64,000 nucleotides of DNA. Source: Arenicola marina. Its lineage: Eukaryota; Annelida; Polychaeta; Arenicolidae. Shown here piece by piece: positions 31,946 to 44,564 of the stretch. The notes under the pieces were generated by a model that had not been told where the DNA came from, ran no database searches, and worked only from the letters and a program-made list of their open reading frames with translations. Numbering within the stretch: the stretch's first letter is position 1; each line of letters starts with the position of its first letter. The DNA is taken from positions 40,040,548 to 40,104,547 of the forward strand of contig OZ025253.1 of assembly GCA_964019135.1 (NCBI GenBank). The letters are read 5' to 3'. Both the position numbers and the translations under genes were made by a program.

Positions 31946-34900
31946 AGAGGAGCGAGAGACAATTCCCCGAGGGGTACCAATGGCGACAGAGGGGCCTCAG
32001 GCAGCAGAGGGGGCATCGATATTAGAGGGGGCTTTGGCAGCACGGGACGCGCACCAGATGGTGACCGGTCGGGGAGCCGGAGAGAAGGGCATCACCGCCC
32101 CGCCGAACCAATCGACCAGCAATACCTGGAAGCTCTGGCGGAGAAAGATCCCGCGCATATCCTCCTGACGCTCAACTCGGCTTCCTCAGGCTTCACTGAG
32201 CGCATCGGACGCCAATGCACAAACAGCTATGTCAGTAAACTGTTACATGTGATTGCCAAGGCCTGTGCCGTGAGGCTCAGCCTGGGAGATATGAATCAAA
32301 TGCTCATGAGAGTCAACCTCAGCGGCTTCCTGCTGGCGTCCGTCATGCCCTTTGTCACTTCGATGCACATCAGGACAAGAGGGCCGGATACAGAGGCCTG
32401 TTGGGATATTTGTAAACTCGTGCGCAGCCTTCTGCGGTGTATCCCGTCAGCATCCACCGGCAGCGTGACAGCGATTCTTGCCCAGCTCACCAGTCTGACA
32501 AGACTACCCGCCGAGCTTCGGGAAGAGCTTTGCGCCCTGGAGGAGCTGCATGATGACGTGGTGAGGCAGATCCACGGAGGAGACCTCCTCAGAGATGGAG
32601 ATGACGCCGTTGACAAAGGTGGAACAGACCGACCTCCGGATGATTTTAGACGGCTCTCTGTGATCCCCACACCGGAGGACCTCCAGGCGAACGTGGAACC
32701 CTACCTGCCGAAAAACAGGGTGTTTGGTCAATACAAGGACGTCGACGAGTATCTCGACACCCACTTTCGGCTGATGCGGGAAGATGTCATTGAGCCACTG
32801 CGCAACGGTATCAGAGAGTTACTGAGAAACGACAAGAAGTCCTTGAACTCGAAATACATGCAGAATATCAGAGTGTACACAGGAGTTCACGTAGTGATGC
32901 CGCACTGTAGCAGAAACGGGTTACTTATGCGCTTACACTTTGACACGAAATCCTTATCCAAGGTGAATTGGCGAGTGTCGAAGCGGCTTATGTACGGGTC
33001 ATTGGTATGCATTTCTAACGATAGTTTCAAGAGCTTTGTCATTGGCACCGTCTCGAATAGAGACACGGACGACATTATGAACGGCCAAGTAGATGTACAG
33101 TTGGCAGATGTGCAAAACATTGACCCAAACCCTGACATCGAATACGAAATGATTGAGTCCCAAGCTTACTTTGAGGCTTATCGTCATAATTTGGAGGCAT
33201 TGCAAGAGATTGATGATGATAGTCTTCCTTTCCAGCCTTATTTACTGAAGGGGAAGACAGACATGGTGCCTCCAGCATACATGAGAGGACAAGATGTGAG
33301 TTATGATCTCTCACCACTAGTACAGGCTGGCAACCCAGCGAGATTCAAGAAGGTACCAGTGTTGGCCAACAATTCTTGGCCGTCGGCAGATGACATGAAA
33401 TTGGATCAATCCCAATACAAAGCTCTGAAAACTGCGGTTACCAGCGAATTTTCCGCCATCCAAGGGCCCCCGGGCACAGGGAAAACATTCATAGGCTTGA
33501 AGATCATGGAACTCCTATTGCATAACATCGACGCGTGGTCCGGCACGAGGATCGGAAACTGCACGGGTTGTATCTTGGTCATCTGCCGCACGAACCATGC
33601 CCTGGATCAATTTGTGGAGGGCATTCTACAGAAGAATGAAGCGCAGCATACACTTATCAGGGTTGGTGAACAGAGTTCATCAGATAACGAAATTCTTAAA
33701 AAGTGCCTCCTACGAAATGTGAAGAAAAATAGTACAACCCCTGTGGGATTTATAGGTGAGATATTTGGCAATATGCATGGCATCGAGGACAAAATGGCAT
33801 TTTCCCTGACAAAACTGCGATCTCTTCGATCACAGATCATTGATCCGGATTTACTTATGAAAATCATGACACCCAACCATCAGATGTCTATGTTCCGCAG
33901 AAGACAAGACTCCAGGAAAACGTTGTACAAATGGCTGTTTGCAAATACCAAAAGACGCGATTGCAGAAAGGCACAGCGTGGCCAAGACGCGGTGAATATC
34001 AAGAAGATGGCGGAAGACGATATTACGGACCAGGAAGTGGAGAGGATCCAAGCTGACAGGGACATTCTCATTGGAACGGAAGAAAGAGACGACAAAAGGG
34101 AAAAAATCGGAACAAAAACTGAAAACGTCTTGAAAGCGGCATTGGCTGATGACGAGGCCCAATGGGAAAAAGTGTCCGATCATCGGACGGACAAACACGT
34201 GTTTCAAAAGGAGCTCAAAGGGCTTGAACAAATGGACGACCTGGAGGTTTATACCGTGCACAACGTGTGGGCCCTGAACTATGCCGACAGGTGGAGATTG
34301 TACAGGTACTGGGCGGCCGTGCTGCGTGAAGAGATACTGGTCACGATTCAGGCCCTGTGCGATGAGTTCAATGACGCAGCTAAGCGGCTTCGCGAGGCCG
34401 AGGCGGAGACAGACCTCCACGTCATGAGAACGGCGACCATACTGGCCATGACGACCACTGGCGCCGCCAAGTACCGACACATACTGCAGAGGATCAAACC
34501 GCGCATCGTCATTGTCGAAGAGGCGGCCGAGGTGCTCGAGTCGCACGTCATCACCAGCCTCTCCTCAGAATGTCAGCACTTGATTCTCATCGGCGACCCC
34601 CAACAGCTGCGCCCTAACCCGACGGTGTACCGCCTGGCGAAGGAATACCACTTGGATATCTCGCTCTTTGAGCGAATGGTGAAGAACGACCTGAAACGCG
34701 AGCGACTTGTGACTCAACACAGGATGCGCCCAGAAATCGTCAAACTCATCGTTCCACACGTGTATGAATCGCTAGAAAACGACGCGTGCGTTTTGAAATA
34801 CGACCACGTGAGAGGGATCGGTGGGGATGTGTTCTTCGTTAACCACAATGAAGACGAAAACAAAGTGGAAGACACGCGAAGCCACTCCAACTCGCACGAA

Positions 34901-37823
34901 GCCGACTTCTTGGTATCGCTGTGCAAGTACTTGCTTCAGCAGGGTTATGGTCCCGAGGATATCACCATTTTGACAACATACACGGGACAGATGTCTGAAA
35001 TAAGGAAGCAGACTAAGCGATTAGATGCCAGCATGGAAGCGGTGAAAGTGACACCGGTCGACAACTACCAAGGGGAGGAAAACGACATCATTTTGCTGTC
35101 ACTCGTTCGAAGCAACGACGAGGGCAGGATTGGATTCCTCAACATCTCCAACAGAGTCTGCGTGGCACTTTCCCGTGCAAAGAAAGGCTTTTATGCGCTC
35201 GGCAACATGAAGCTGTTACGAGCTGCAAGTAGACTGTGGGATTCTATCTGCAAAGACATCGAGAAGAGCGGCATGCTGGTGGAAAGCATTCCGCTGCAGT
35301 GCCAGTTACATCCTGACACGGTGGTCCAAGCCTCGTGCGCGGCAGACTTCAGCGAGGCGCCCGAGGGAGGATGCACGAGGCCATGCCAGGCGCGCTTAGA
35401 CTGTGGGCACGCTTGTCGACTGCGCTGTCACCCTTGGGATCAAGCACATGAAACATACCAGTGTATGAAACTTTGCGAAAGAACTTTTTCTGGATGTGAC
35501 CATACCTGTGAGAAACTTTGCCACGAAGATTGCGGAAAGTGTCCGGTGAAAGTGAAGAAGATCATGCCGAAATGCGGTCACGAACAGACGATGAAATGCT
35601 CGGTGGCGCCGGAAGAGTTCACTTGTGAAGCCCCGTGTGAAAAGACTCTTGCGTGTGGTCACCTCTGTATCATGTACTGCGGTCAAGACTGCATCACCGA
35701 GAAAATGTGCAACGAGTTTGTTGCAGACCGAAAGTGGCCGTGTGGCCACATTCTGCCCACAGTCTGCCGTAATAATCCAGATAACTTCAAATGTCCAGAA
35801 CCTGTAGAGTGTGTGCTGGACTGCGGCCACATGATTTCAACATTGTGCAGTACGCCCAGGGACGCATTGCGTTGTAAAGAACTGGTGACGACGGCTATGA
35901 AATGCGGCCACAAAGTCACGCTAGAATGTCACGAAATATCTAACTTCAAGTGCGACGTTGAAGTGGAAGTCGAAATGTGCCCTCGTGGATGCAAAGGGAA
36001 CGTACCTTGTCACGACGTGAATGGTTACAGGAAACCCTGTAAAAACATCATATCCAGAGGCTGTGCCAGAAATGACGAACATCAGTTCATGGTCATATGC
36101 CATACGTACGAAAAGGCCAGATGCTCTGCCACATGCCGTCACCCGCTTCCATGTGGACACAGGTGTCAGGGTAAGTGCGGAGAACCGTGCAAGCCTTGCG
36201 GAAACGGCAGTTCCGTATACTGTGGGCACGCACCGTGTCCCAGGCCGTGCGAGGAGTCGTGCTGGCAATGCACATTAGGATGTGGAAACGCCTGTGAACA
36301 CTCGCAATGCACTCGTCGTTGTGATGAGCCGTGTGACCGCAACCCTTGTCAATACCAATGCAAACGTTTGCTCCGATGCGGTCATCGATGTCCCGGGTTT
36401 TGCGGGGAGCTGTGTCCTCGCAGCTGTCGTCAATGCCATTACCGCATCTACCAGCAGATGTACAACAAACTAAAGGTGACACCCGGGCGCAAGGACAAAG
36501 TCGTGGTCGTACAACCGTGTGGTCACGTGATCAGTGCCACGTACATGGACAAGAGAGTCAACCGCTACCTGACGACCACACCGCCCAAGGAGCTCCAACT
36601 CCTGACTTGCCCAATATGTGAGTCACCCGTGTACTACTGTCCACGCTACAAAACTGCTATCCTGTCCAGCGTCAGCGCCTTAGGGGACATCAACAGAGAA
36701 CGTAAGTTCAGGTACCACGCCTTTACAGCGTTGTCATCATGGGGACGCAAGAACAATGAGACTACAAGCGGAATGATCTTGGCGAAGGACTTGATGGAGC
36801 TCACCCAAGGGTCGCACAGCGAAGCGTCTCGACAGTATTACCAAAAGTGCCTTGGATGCTTGTTTCTAACCGCAGCTGCTGAAACAATGAGTCAAAGCAG
36901 GACAAAGATCGCCAAACTCGTGGTGGATGAACTCTCGGATCTTAGTCACAACCGAGATGACATCCGTGTTGAGAAGACGGTTAGTGAAGCAAAGCGTGAC
37001 TTCTTTGTGGCGCATATCAAAGTAATGCTGCAAAGGGTGAAGCGTCCATTGAAACGTGGGGTACTCCTAGACATCATGTTGAGTAGCCGGTCATCATTAT
37101 CAAATGCAAATTCAAGCATCAAGGCACAGTTCCCGGTAGACTTGCGCAACGGAGTAGAAGACTTCATTGAGGAGATGAACAGATACATGACAATCACGGC
37201 GCATACGCACGCGGCAAGGTGGATCGTCTGTGGTAAAGGTGAGTGACAGGAGCCTAATATGATAGAAGTAGTGGCAGAAGTATAGACACTTGCTGCAGTA
37301 TTGACTCACTATGATAGCTCGCCAGATGATAAATGAGCTTAAGGTAACCTTAAAGGTGAATGTCTTCTTTTGCTTCTTGTAAGATCTAAACTTTGATATC
37401 GAAATGGAAGCGAGCGGGATCATCAAAAGTCATTAACATAATGGCTATTGACCAAAGCTTAGTTTGTGTTCCCATATATCATATTTTGAGCCAGTTACTG
37501 GCATTTTACACAGATGGATAAATGCATGGGACCTGGGAACATATTTCGGGCAGTATAATAATTGCCTAAATATCACCATAAACAATCAAGCGGTCATTAC
37601 AGCTCTCAGGCTCTTTCATCAAGGTCACGTGACGTCCGCGGCGAGGGAGGTCTCCTTGGAAACCGCGGCGGGACAGTGTCTCCGCTGCCAGCTTGACGAC
37701 GATGACGATGACATCCGCAATGACGATGTCGATGACGATGACGATGATTACCATTTTTGTTTGAAAACATTCACACACGGGTCGGGCGCCCCCCCCCCCC
37801 CCCTCACAAATTCCTGGATTTGA
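31442..37823 (+). CDS. ZNFX1: ZNFX1-like SF1 helicase with NFX1-type zinc fingers, copy A
   Basis: ZNFX1 is an RNA helicase-like protein, a dsRNA sensor in mammals and a Z-granule protein in C. elegans. Counting from the ATG after the TAG, the order is: octapeptide array to residue 168; Gly/Arg linker; ZNFX1 N-terminal region (YLDTHFRLMREDVIEPLRNG, YFEAYRHNLEALQE); helicase with Walker A GPPGTGKT (675-682), CRTNHALDQF, VEEAAE (1025-1030), GDPQQLRP, QHRMRPE, NYQGEENDIILLSLVRSN and CVALSRAKKG; then an NFX1 cysteine-rich region (GCTRPCQ... to CPRSCRQC). The large exon stays open to TGA at 37246. A good donor (AAAG|GTGAGT, exon end 37238) and acceptor (ATCAAG|GTCACG, 37624) instead give GKGHVTSAAREVSLETAAGQ, then CLRC, an acidic run, and a stop at 37823 inside a foldback fragment. 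Compared with copy B it has lost at least two cysteines and carries the upstream TAG, so it may be decaying. Confidence 0.85.
37239..37623 (+). other. Inferred last intron of ZNFX1 copy A
   Basis: The donor is GTGAGT and the acceptor TTTCATCAAG, giving 385 bases. It is supported by the join CGK|GH, which restores the C-x3-H half of an RZ-type finger. Not proven by a transcript. Confidence 0.55.
37785..37823. mobile_element. Fragment of the G/C-rich foldback element
   Basis: A C run plus AAATTCCTGGAT, as at the right end of 4405-4573. It interrupts the acidic-tail coding region relative to copy B. Confidence 0.55.
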
Positions 37824-39580
37824 CATATAATGGAGCCCTGGCGCAGTGAATCAAAGGCATTTTGGGAGATCATCTCATTTGTACCACCCGCAGTTCTAGC
37901 CCCTACTTTGTGGCGTTGTACCCATGTTGTCATGTAGGGAGGGAGGCATGTCTGGACGCCTGTTCCAACAGTTCCGTGATGGGACTACCGCAGTTCAAGC
38001 TTAATTACCATATATGTGACAGCTCTATAACCTGGATTGCTCACTGACGTTGAAGTGGAAGACCTTTCCATATGCTGCCATGCAATTTCTTGAGCTCGGA
38101 TTTTGTATAGCGGTATTTGATGACGACAACCGTTAATTTACGTGGCACTTAAACGTATCATGTAAATATACCGCGCAACTTGGCATATGTCACCTGCACG
38201 CATACATTATTGTGAATATTATTGTAGGTTGATTCTGTTTGACAAACTTTGTGTATCATGTTATTGAACTGCGAGTCGACTATCGGATTTGGAACGTACT
38301 ATTTCGTTACTTTTCTAACGTCACTTTGGCATTATGACATACATAAGCAAGTCATGCAGTTTGTCAATATTTGTAGAATATTTATGTAATCAGCGATTCA
38401 ATTTGTTCATTTAACTTTTCTTGTTAAAATTTTTTTGTGATCGGTCGTTGTATATGCTATTGAGAATTTTATTTTTCTCTTTGAATATGAAATTATTTGA
38501 TTTATATTGACTGTTCTTGTTGAATTGTAATTATTACTCACTGTATTAGCCCTCGTATTACGTGTTACTGTATTTACATGCAACTTAATAAACTTTAGAC
38601 ATGATGTTACGCGAAAAACATTGTGCATATCTTCGCCGTTCGATGTACATTTGCTGTTATATGCAATGGAAAGCCTGCAATCCTTCCAACGTTTATTTGT
38701 TGAGTGTTGAGGGCTTTAACCGATAACTTTGTAATCTTGTCGTGTGTTAAACATAATAGATCAACCGTTTTCTGGTGTGAAGTTCATTTAGGTTTAATAA
38801 ATGTTCATTTATCGGCATGATAGTCCCAGAATTGTCAGGGGACTATAATATCTGTGTGAAGATGGAAATGTACATTACTGGGGCAATAATACTTAATGTT
38901 ACGTCGCCGACGATGGTGAAGAGTTACGTCCATATACGTTCTTTATATTTACTTATCATACTAAGAAATTGTGTCTGCTCTAGAGGAAGACGTTTCATCA
39001 AGACTGAGCCAACGATTGTGTCACATATAGTAGGTAATCTGCATAATGCCTGCTCTGTTGTTTTGGTTTGCGTGTGTCTTAGCAAACCATAACTTCCTCT
39101 TTTACTGGGTCCATGGATCAAATAGCAACAGTAGAGAAAACATTTTACGCAATAGCTACCACAAGTGGCCAAGCTGGTACTTTGGTGTATGTACGCCGCA
39201 TGCAGGTACAGTACAGAGTTCTCGGGAATCCGTTAAGATATCTGGTCTGCGTTAGATGTACGAAGTTTTCGTAAATATTTGGGCAGCTGTGTAAAACAGC
39301 TGAGCAACTATTGAATTGAGATATTTTGGACGAATCAGTATAACTGACAAATGTTATTCACATTTTTGTTCATGGACATGGTATATATTATATACAAGGT
39401 CTCGATATTAGGCGTGGTCGACATTTCATCATTTATTAAAATTGGTATCGTGTAACAAGATATATCAGAGTGGAGCCTCGTTTTCGGACATATCGATTTC
39501 TTGTTTTCCATCGAAGTTTGGGTTACATGGGGAGTGGCGAGTGAAGTGAGAGTCGGGGAGGGGTGCCTGTAAATGTGGCG
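37824..39580. other. 3' flank of ZNFX1 copy A
   Basis: Paralogous to about 59440-60930. It contains AATAAA-type signals at about 38587 and 38797. No other gene seen. Confidence 0.5.
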
Positions 39581-39584
39581 TCGG

Positions 39585-40437
39585 TGATACACGCTGGCTT
39601 AATGCCACGTCGGTGATGTATGTTGGCATAGTGTCACGCCGGTGATGTACGTTGGCTTAGTGCCGCGTCGGTGATGTACGTTGGCTTAGTGCCACGTCTG
39701 TGATGTACGTTGGCTTAGTGTCACGCCGGTGATGTACGTTGGCTTAGTGCCACGTCGGTGATGTACGTTGGCTTAGTGTCACGCCGGTGATGTACGTTGG
39801 CTTAGTGCCACGTCGGTGATGTATGTTGGCTTAGTGTCACGCCGGTGATGTACGTTGGCTTAGTGCCACGTCGGTGATGTATGTTGGCTTAGTGTCACGC
39901 CGGTGATGTATGTTGGCTTAGTGTCACGTCGGTGATGTACGTTGGCTTAGTGCCACGTCGGTGATGTACGTTGGCTTAGTGCCGCGTCGGTGATGTACGT
40001 TGGCTTAGTGCCGCGTCGGTGATGTACGTTGGCTTAGTGCCACGTCGGTGATGTACGTTGGCTTAGTGCCGCGTCGGTGATGTATGTTGGCTTAGTGTCA
40101 CGCCGGTGATGTACGTTGGCTTAGTGCCACGTCGGTGATGTACGTTGGCTTAGTGCCGCGTCGGTGATGTACGTTGGCTTAGTGCCGCGTCGGTGATGTA
40201 CGTTGGCTTAGTGCCACGTCGGTGATGTACGTTGGCTTAGTGCCACGTCGGGGATGTACGTTGGCTTAGTGCCGCGTCGGTGATGTACGTGGGCTTAGTG
40301 CCGCGTCGGTGATGTACGTTGGCTTAGTGCCGCGTCGGTGATGTACGTTGGCTTAGTGCCACGTCGGTGATGTACCTTGGCTTAGTGCCACGTCGGTGAT
40401 GTACGTTGGCTTAGTGCCGCGTCGGTGATTTACGTTG
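39585..40437 (+). repeat. 29-bp minisatellite, unit 1 (~29 units)
   Basis: The unit is GATGTACGTTGGCTTAGTGC followed by C(A/G)CGTCGGT. A frequent variant here is TCACGCCGGT. The array downstream of copy B is about twice as long. Confidence 0.93.
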
Positions 40438-40960
40438 TGCAACTGGAGGGTTGTTTTTTCACGTCTTGTAAAGTTAATTAGCGCATGTTCTAAAGTTTCT
40501 ATCAACTTCACGATTGAGGAATTGTCAACCAATCAGCATCGAGCAATTTAGCTAATCAGATTGGCTAAAATTCATGAATATTCATATTTATTTAACTTTA
40601 CCAGCTTGTAATATACTTTTGTTACATACGTTTGAATAATAAATAATTTAAATCCTTAATGTAATTGCCGTCAGGATTTGATGTATGCACAATCAGAAAG
40701 ACTTCACGGAGAACTATCTAAAAGTTTGAACAGTGTAACCCTAAAACGTGAGACTGATCCTGAAATTTTCACATTTCTCATTTCTTGGCGGGAAAACGCA
40801 AATCTTGTCACGGTACGGTTAATTAATTGCTCAGTACGCCTACATGAAAGGATGTTTCTTTTTTCCTAATCAAGTACTGACAGCTCTCTGATACATAGAA
40901 TACCTTTGCGATGATTAAGTACATTTCGAGTAAACGATGCCTCTAAACAATCAATACAAG
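40438..40960. other. Flank shared by both duplication units
   Basis: Matches 62586-63055. No gene seen. Confidence 0.6.
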
Positions 40961-42329
40961 GCACATCACCATGGCGGCTGAGAGTGTATGGCTCAAATGG
41001 ACGTCTGATGACGCATGACTGTTGCATGGGGGACGTCTCGCTGCACACGATAATTCAAACCGGGGTCTTCTGGGTCTATTATTTAAAGGAATTACAACGC
41101 TTCGCAGCTTCCCATGCTGATGCAATCGCTGTCATCTCGACCTCAGGTGGAGGCGTGCGGGGGGATAGGGGGGGGGGCAGGTTGACGGTAAGAACACAAT
41201 GAAGAAAGCAGCTGACCGGCAGCGGAGTAGCCAGCAGTATACATGGTAGGGGTGTAGGGTAGGACGTGCGTGTGATTGAGGCTAGGGGAGCGCGCCAGCA
41301 AAGAAGTTCACGGCTTGCATGCAAGTGTGTATTGGCGTGCTTAGTGGAGTTACCCAAAAGTGCCAACACTGTGTGTGTATTGGCGGACATGGCCAGGGAT
41401 TTGAAGGAATTACAGCGTTTCGTAGCTTTCCATGCTGATGCAATAGCTGTCACCTCGGCCTCAGTTGGGGCCCGCGGGCGGGGGGGGGGGGGGCGGCGCT
41501 CGGTTCACGGTAAGAGCACCATGCAGCAAGCAGCAGAACGGCAGCGGCCCGGTGAGCAATAGACAGGGTAGGGGTGTACGGATAAGGGCAGGAGTGCGCA
41601 CCAGTGAAGCGCATCAAAGCCAGAATGCGTGTGTGTATTGGCGGGCATGGAGAAGGCCGGGGTTGGGGCGGCGAGAGGGGGCTCGCGTTAGGCGAACAGA
41701 AACGCCGTATAGTTTACTATTGGAATGGTATTTTAGTCGATTTACGCAAAAGTGTTAACACGGCGAATGTGAACCATATTTTTCCCTGAAGAGCGATACA
41801 ATTCCTCAGTGTCCTATACCATTTTGAACTTTGTATGGTCAATATTGAGGGCACCGTGAATTTCGTTAATTTTACATTAAAATGACCCGTTACGTGATAA
41901 CCACCAGTCTGATTTTAGTACAATTTTAAACATCAGGTCCTAATGTATGACCCAGTCCGTGATAAATATTGGAGGGCGATGGCTTAAAAATTGAAAAAGT
42001 CGGGTTCGAACCTCCAACTTCCAGGCGCTCTGGCACCGTTACGTTGCGCACTCCGGGTTCAAGCTGATATTGGATTTGGGATAAGCTACGTCACCCCTAT
42101 CCACCAGGGCAAGTTTGGTGCTCAGATGTCTTTTAGTTTTTGAGCTACAACCGAAAACTCGATATTTGTATTAGTCAAGAACACGGCCTTGACCCCTGAC
42201 CCAGGTTGCTGAAATGTAATCAATTTTAAGATACAACCTTAAGTAATGTTTGTGTCAAAGATGAGTGGCTGATCGGTTTCTATGTCTTTGGCTCATGGTA
42301 AATTTCAAAAATGTCCTATCTTTTACTAT

Positions 42330-42790
42330 TGGGCCATTTTTGCGTTGCTATGGAAACAAAAAGTAACTGTCCGATTGCATTCATCTTGCACACAATTGAT
42401 AAGGCCGGCCCCTAGGTAGCCTGTACCAAGTAGCGTGAGGCTATGTGTATTTTAACTGCACCGAACATGGAAAAAAGTTAAATTTGTATCTTTCATAATG
42501 GGATTTTCCGTTGCCTTGGAAACGAATACTACCAGTTCGATCGCCGTAATTTTTGGCATAGTCTATCTAGATGGCGGACCAAATGTCCCTGCTAAGCGGC
42601 GTAGAGATACCTGTATGGCAAGTTGTCAAAATCGGGGGACAAAACTTCCATTGGCTCATAATGGCGACTTTCGTCGCCCTGGAAACGGACACTATTGATG
42701 GGATCACTATTATTTTTGACATACGGTACCTGAGTGGTACCTTTAATGTCCCTGCAAAGTCTCGTGACAATCGCTTTGAGATTTAAACAA
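42330..42790 (+). repeat. Three diverged ~165-bp repeats carrying X-box-like sites
   Basis: GTTGCTATGGAAAC (42344), GTTGCCTTGGAAAC (42510) and GTCGCCCTGGAAAC (42673) mark the same point in each unit. The rest aligns loosely. Confidence 0.5.
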
Positions 42791-43097
42791 AAAATTTGGT
42801 GTGGAAAATTTTAAAATTTCCAAAGCCTGTAGCGTGAAAATTATTGCTTCTACGTAAATGTGATAGCGAGAACAACGAGAAAGATATTGAGGAGCTGAGT
42901 ATATAGACACTAATTTCGTGTTTCTAGCTGTAATATTAAGCGAGTTAGACCGAGAAATGTGTTTTGGAGTATGACGTCACCGTGACGTCGACGTCTGACC
43001 GATTTCACCCGGCAACGAACTTGACCTGAGATTAGACTTCTGTCATCTGTTGGCAAAGTTCGACAACGATATCTGCAAGTGTTCGACAGTTATCGCG

Positions 43098-43245
43098 CGG
43101 ACAGACAGACAGACAGACACACACACAAACAGAACTGACCGACATGATGGCAATTTTCGCTATAACATACGGAACTGACCGACATGATGGCGATTTTCGC
43201 CATAACAAACAGAACTGACCGACATGATGGCGATTGTCGCCATAA
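43098..43245 (+). repeat. GACA/CA microsatellite and three ~44-bp repeats
   Basis: A (GACA)n(CA)n run is followed by three copies of AGAACTGACC(G)ACATGATGG with a hairpin-forming GGCGATTTTCGCC. Confidence 0.8.
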
Positions 43246-44380
43246 TAAACCCAAATTATTAAAATCTCGGGGAAATTTTTGGCCATTTGCGACCCGAAAG
43301 AAATGTAGTCATTTAATTTGATACATGCATCTTCAGAAAATCCTTACAATGCAATAACTGAATGTTTGGAGTGTGTAACCCTAAAACTTAGGATTTTTGG
43401 CGTGAAAACACAGATTTTATCACATCACATGGTTATTTGCTCAATACGCCTAAAATAAAGGATATGTTTACATTCATTTTCGTCCTCAATCTAGTACCGA
43501 TACCTGATATTTTGAATACTTTTCCAATTATTATTATGTACATTTTTAGTAAACGAGATATTCAAACATTCGCAATACATACATAAATTATTAAATTCTT
43601 GGGAGGTTTTTAGTCATATTCGAGCCGAAATAATGTTGTCAGGATTTGGTATATATGCGTCATGAAGAAAGCCCTTACGACGCAATAACTGAATGTTTAG
43701 ACGGCGTAACCCTAAAACTTAAGATTAATACTGAAATGTCGATTATTTCATGTCTTTTAAAGTGTCTATCCTTCAAATTACAGAATTTTCCGTCCTGTCT
43801 GTAGCTCACAATAAAATTTAGAAGTGACCGCCAGCCCCGATTTTGCCGCTGAACCAGGCGGTGCCCTTTTTGAAGGTGTGTCCCCGATTGACCAATCAGA
43901 AGGCGATACTCTAATTATATCTAAACCTAAAATGGCGCATACTGTGTGCGCGGAACAAGAGCAAATATAAGCAGCTGCGATTCTAACTCCAATCATGTTT
44001 TTTTTTACGAGGACAATCGTTGAAAGACATATATCAATATGTTGTGTGTTTTTAAAAATAAAATTGTAAGATCATGGTCTACTGCGCGGCTTGGAACTAC
44101 CACAATTCATCCGTAAATCGCGGCCCTCTTCTCTCGTTTCACGCTTTACTCTGAAGGGTACTTCCACTGTAAAGAATTCCCTTCCCTCGGCTTATAACAT
44201 AAGGCGGCGCCACAGGAAGGGGCACAGCATACGTCACTTGCTCCCGACATTGATGGGGGCGGGTTGGCATAATTCGTTCTTCTTACCTGTCCAAAACGAA
44301 GCGTTAACACTCGCCAAATTAATTTTACGATGTAAACTTTCGGTGCAGATCCCGATTAGATTACTTTGGACACCAGCGTT
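43246..44380. other. Unit 1 flank, partly shared with unit 2
   Basis: 43246-43750 matches 63061-63510. About 43755-44375 is absent from unit 2 and holds the THAP-like remnant at 44074. Confidence 0.5.
44074..44151 (+). pseudogene. Possible THAP zinc-finger remnant
   Basis: ATG opens a short frame reading MVYCAAWNYHNSS and then LLSFH before a stop. This resembles the start of THAP domains (CAAxxC...LSFHxFP), with Tyr at the place of the second cysteine. Too short to be sure; no downstream THAP motifs seen. Confidence 0.3.
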
Positions 44381-44530
44381 AAAAAAAGGGGCGGGGGGTG
44401 GGGCATCTTTCGATCGGGTCGAGGGGGATATGTAAAATGGCGTACTGTTTTCATTGAAAAATGACATCCTCGCTAAAGCAAAAGGAGGTGGGAGTCCGGA
44501 CCACCTCCGACCCCCACCCGCCTAGCTGTC
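44381..44530. repeat. G-rich interspersed repeat, unit 1
   Basis: GGGGCATCTTTCGATCGGG through GAGTCCGGACCACC matches 63590-63720. Confidence 0.65.
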
Positions 44531-44564
44531 ATTCTGCTTCATCTGTGTCTACAATACCCTTGTC

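Larger units (their letters stand above)
40961..43245. other. ~2.3-kb segment present only in unit 1
   Basis: Sequences on either side are joined in unit 2 near 63060. Inside are two direct copies of a ~310-bp block (41090-41225 and 41400-41550; shared CATGCTGATGCAAT and GGAATTACA), three diverged ~165-bp repeats (42330-42790) and three ~44-bp repeats (43130-43245). No protein family recognised and no terminal repeats that I would call. Confidence 0.6.

Noticed and set aside
43098-43130. (GACA)n/(CA)n run considered as a functional site
   Set aside because: An ordinary microsatellite.
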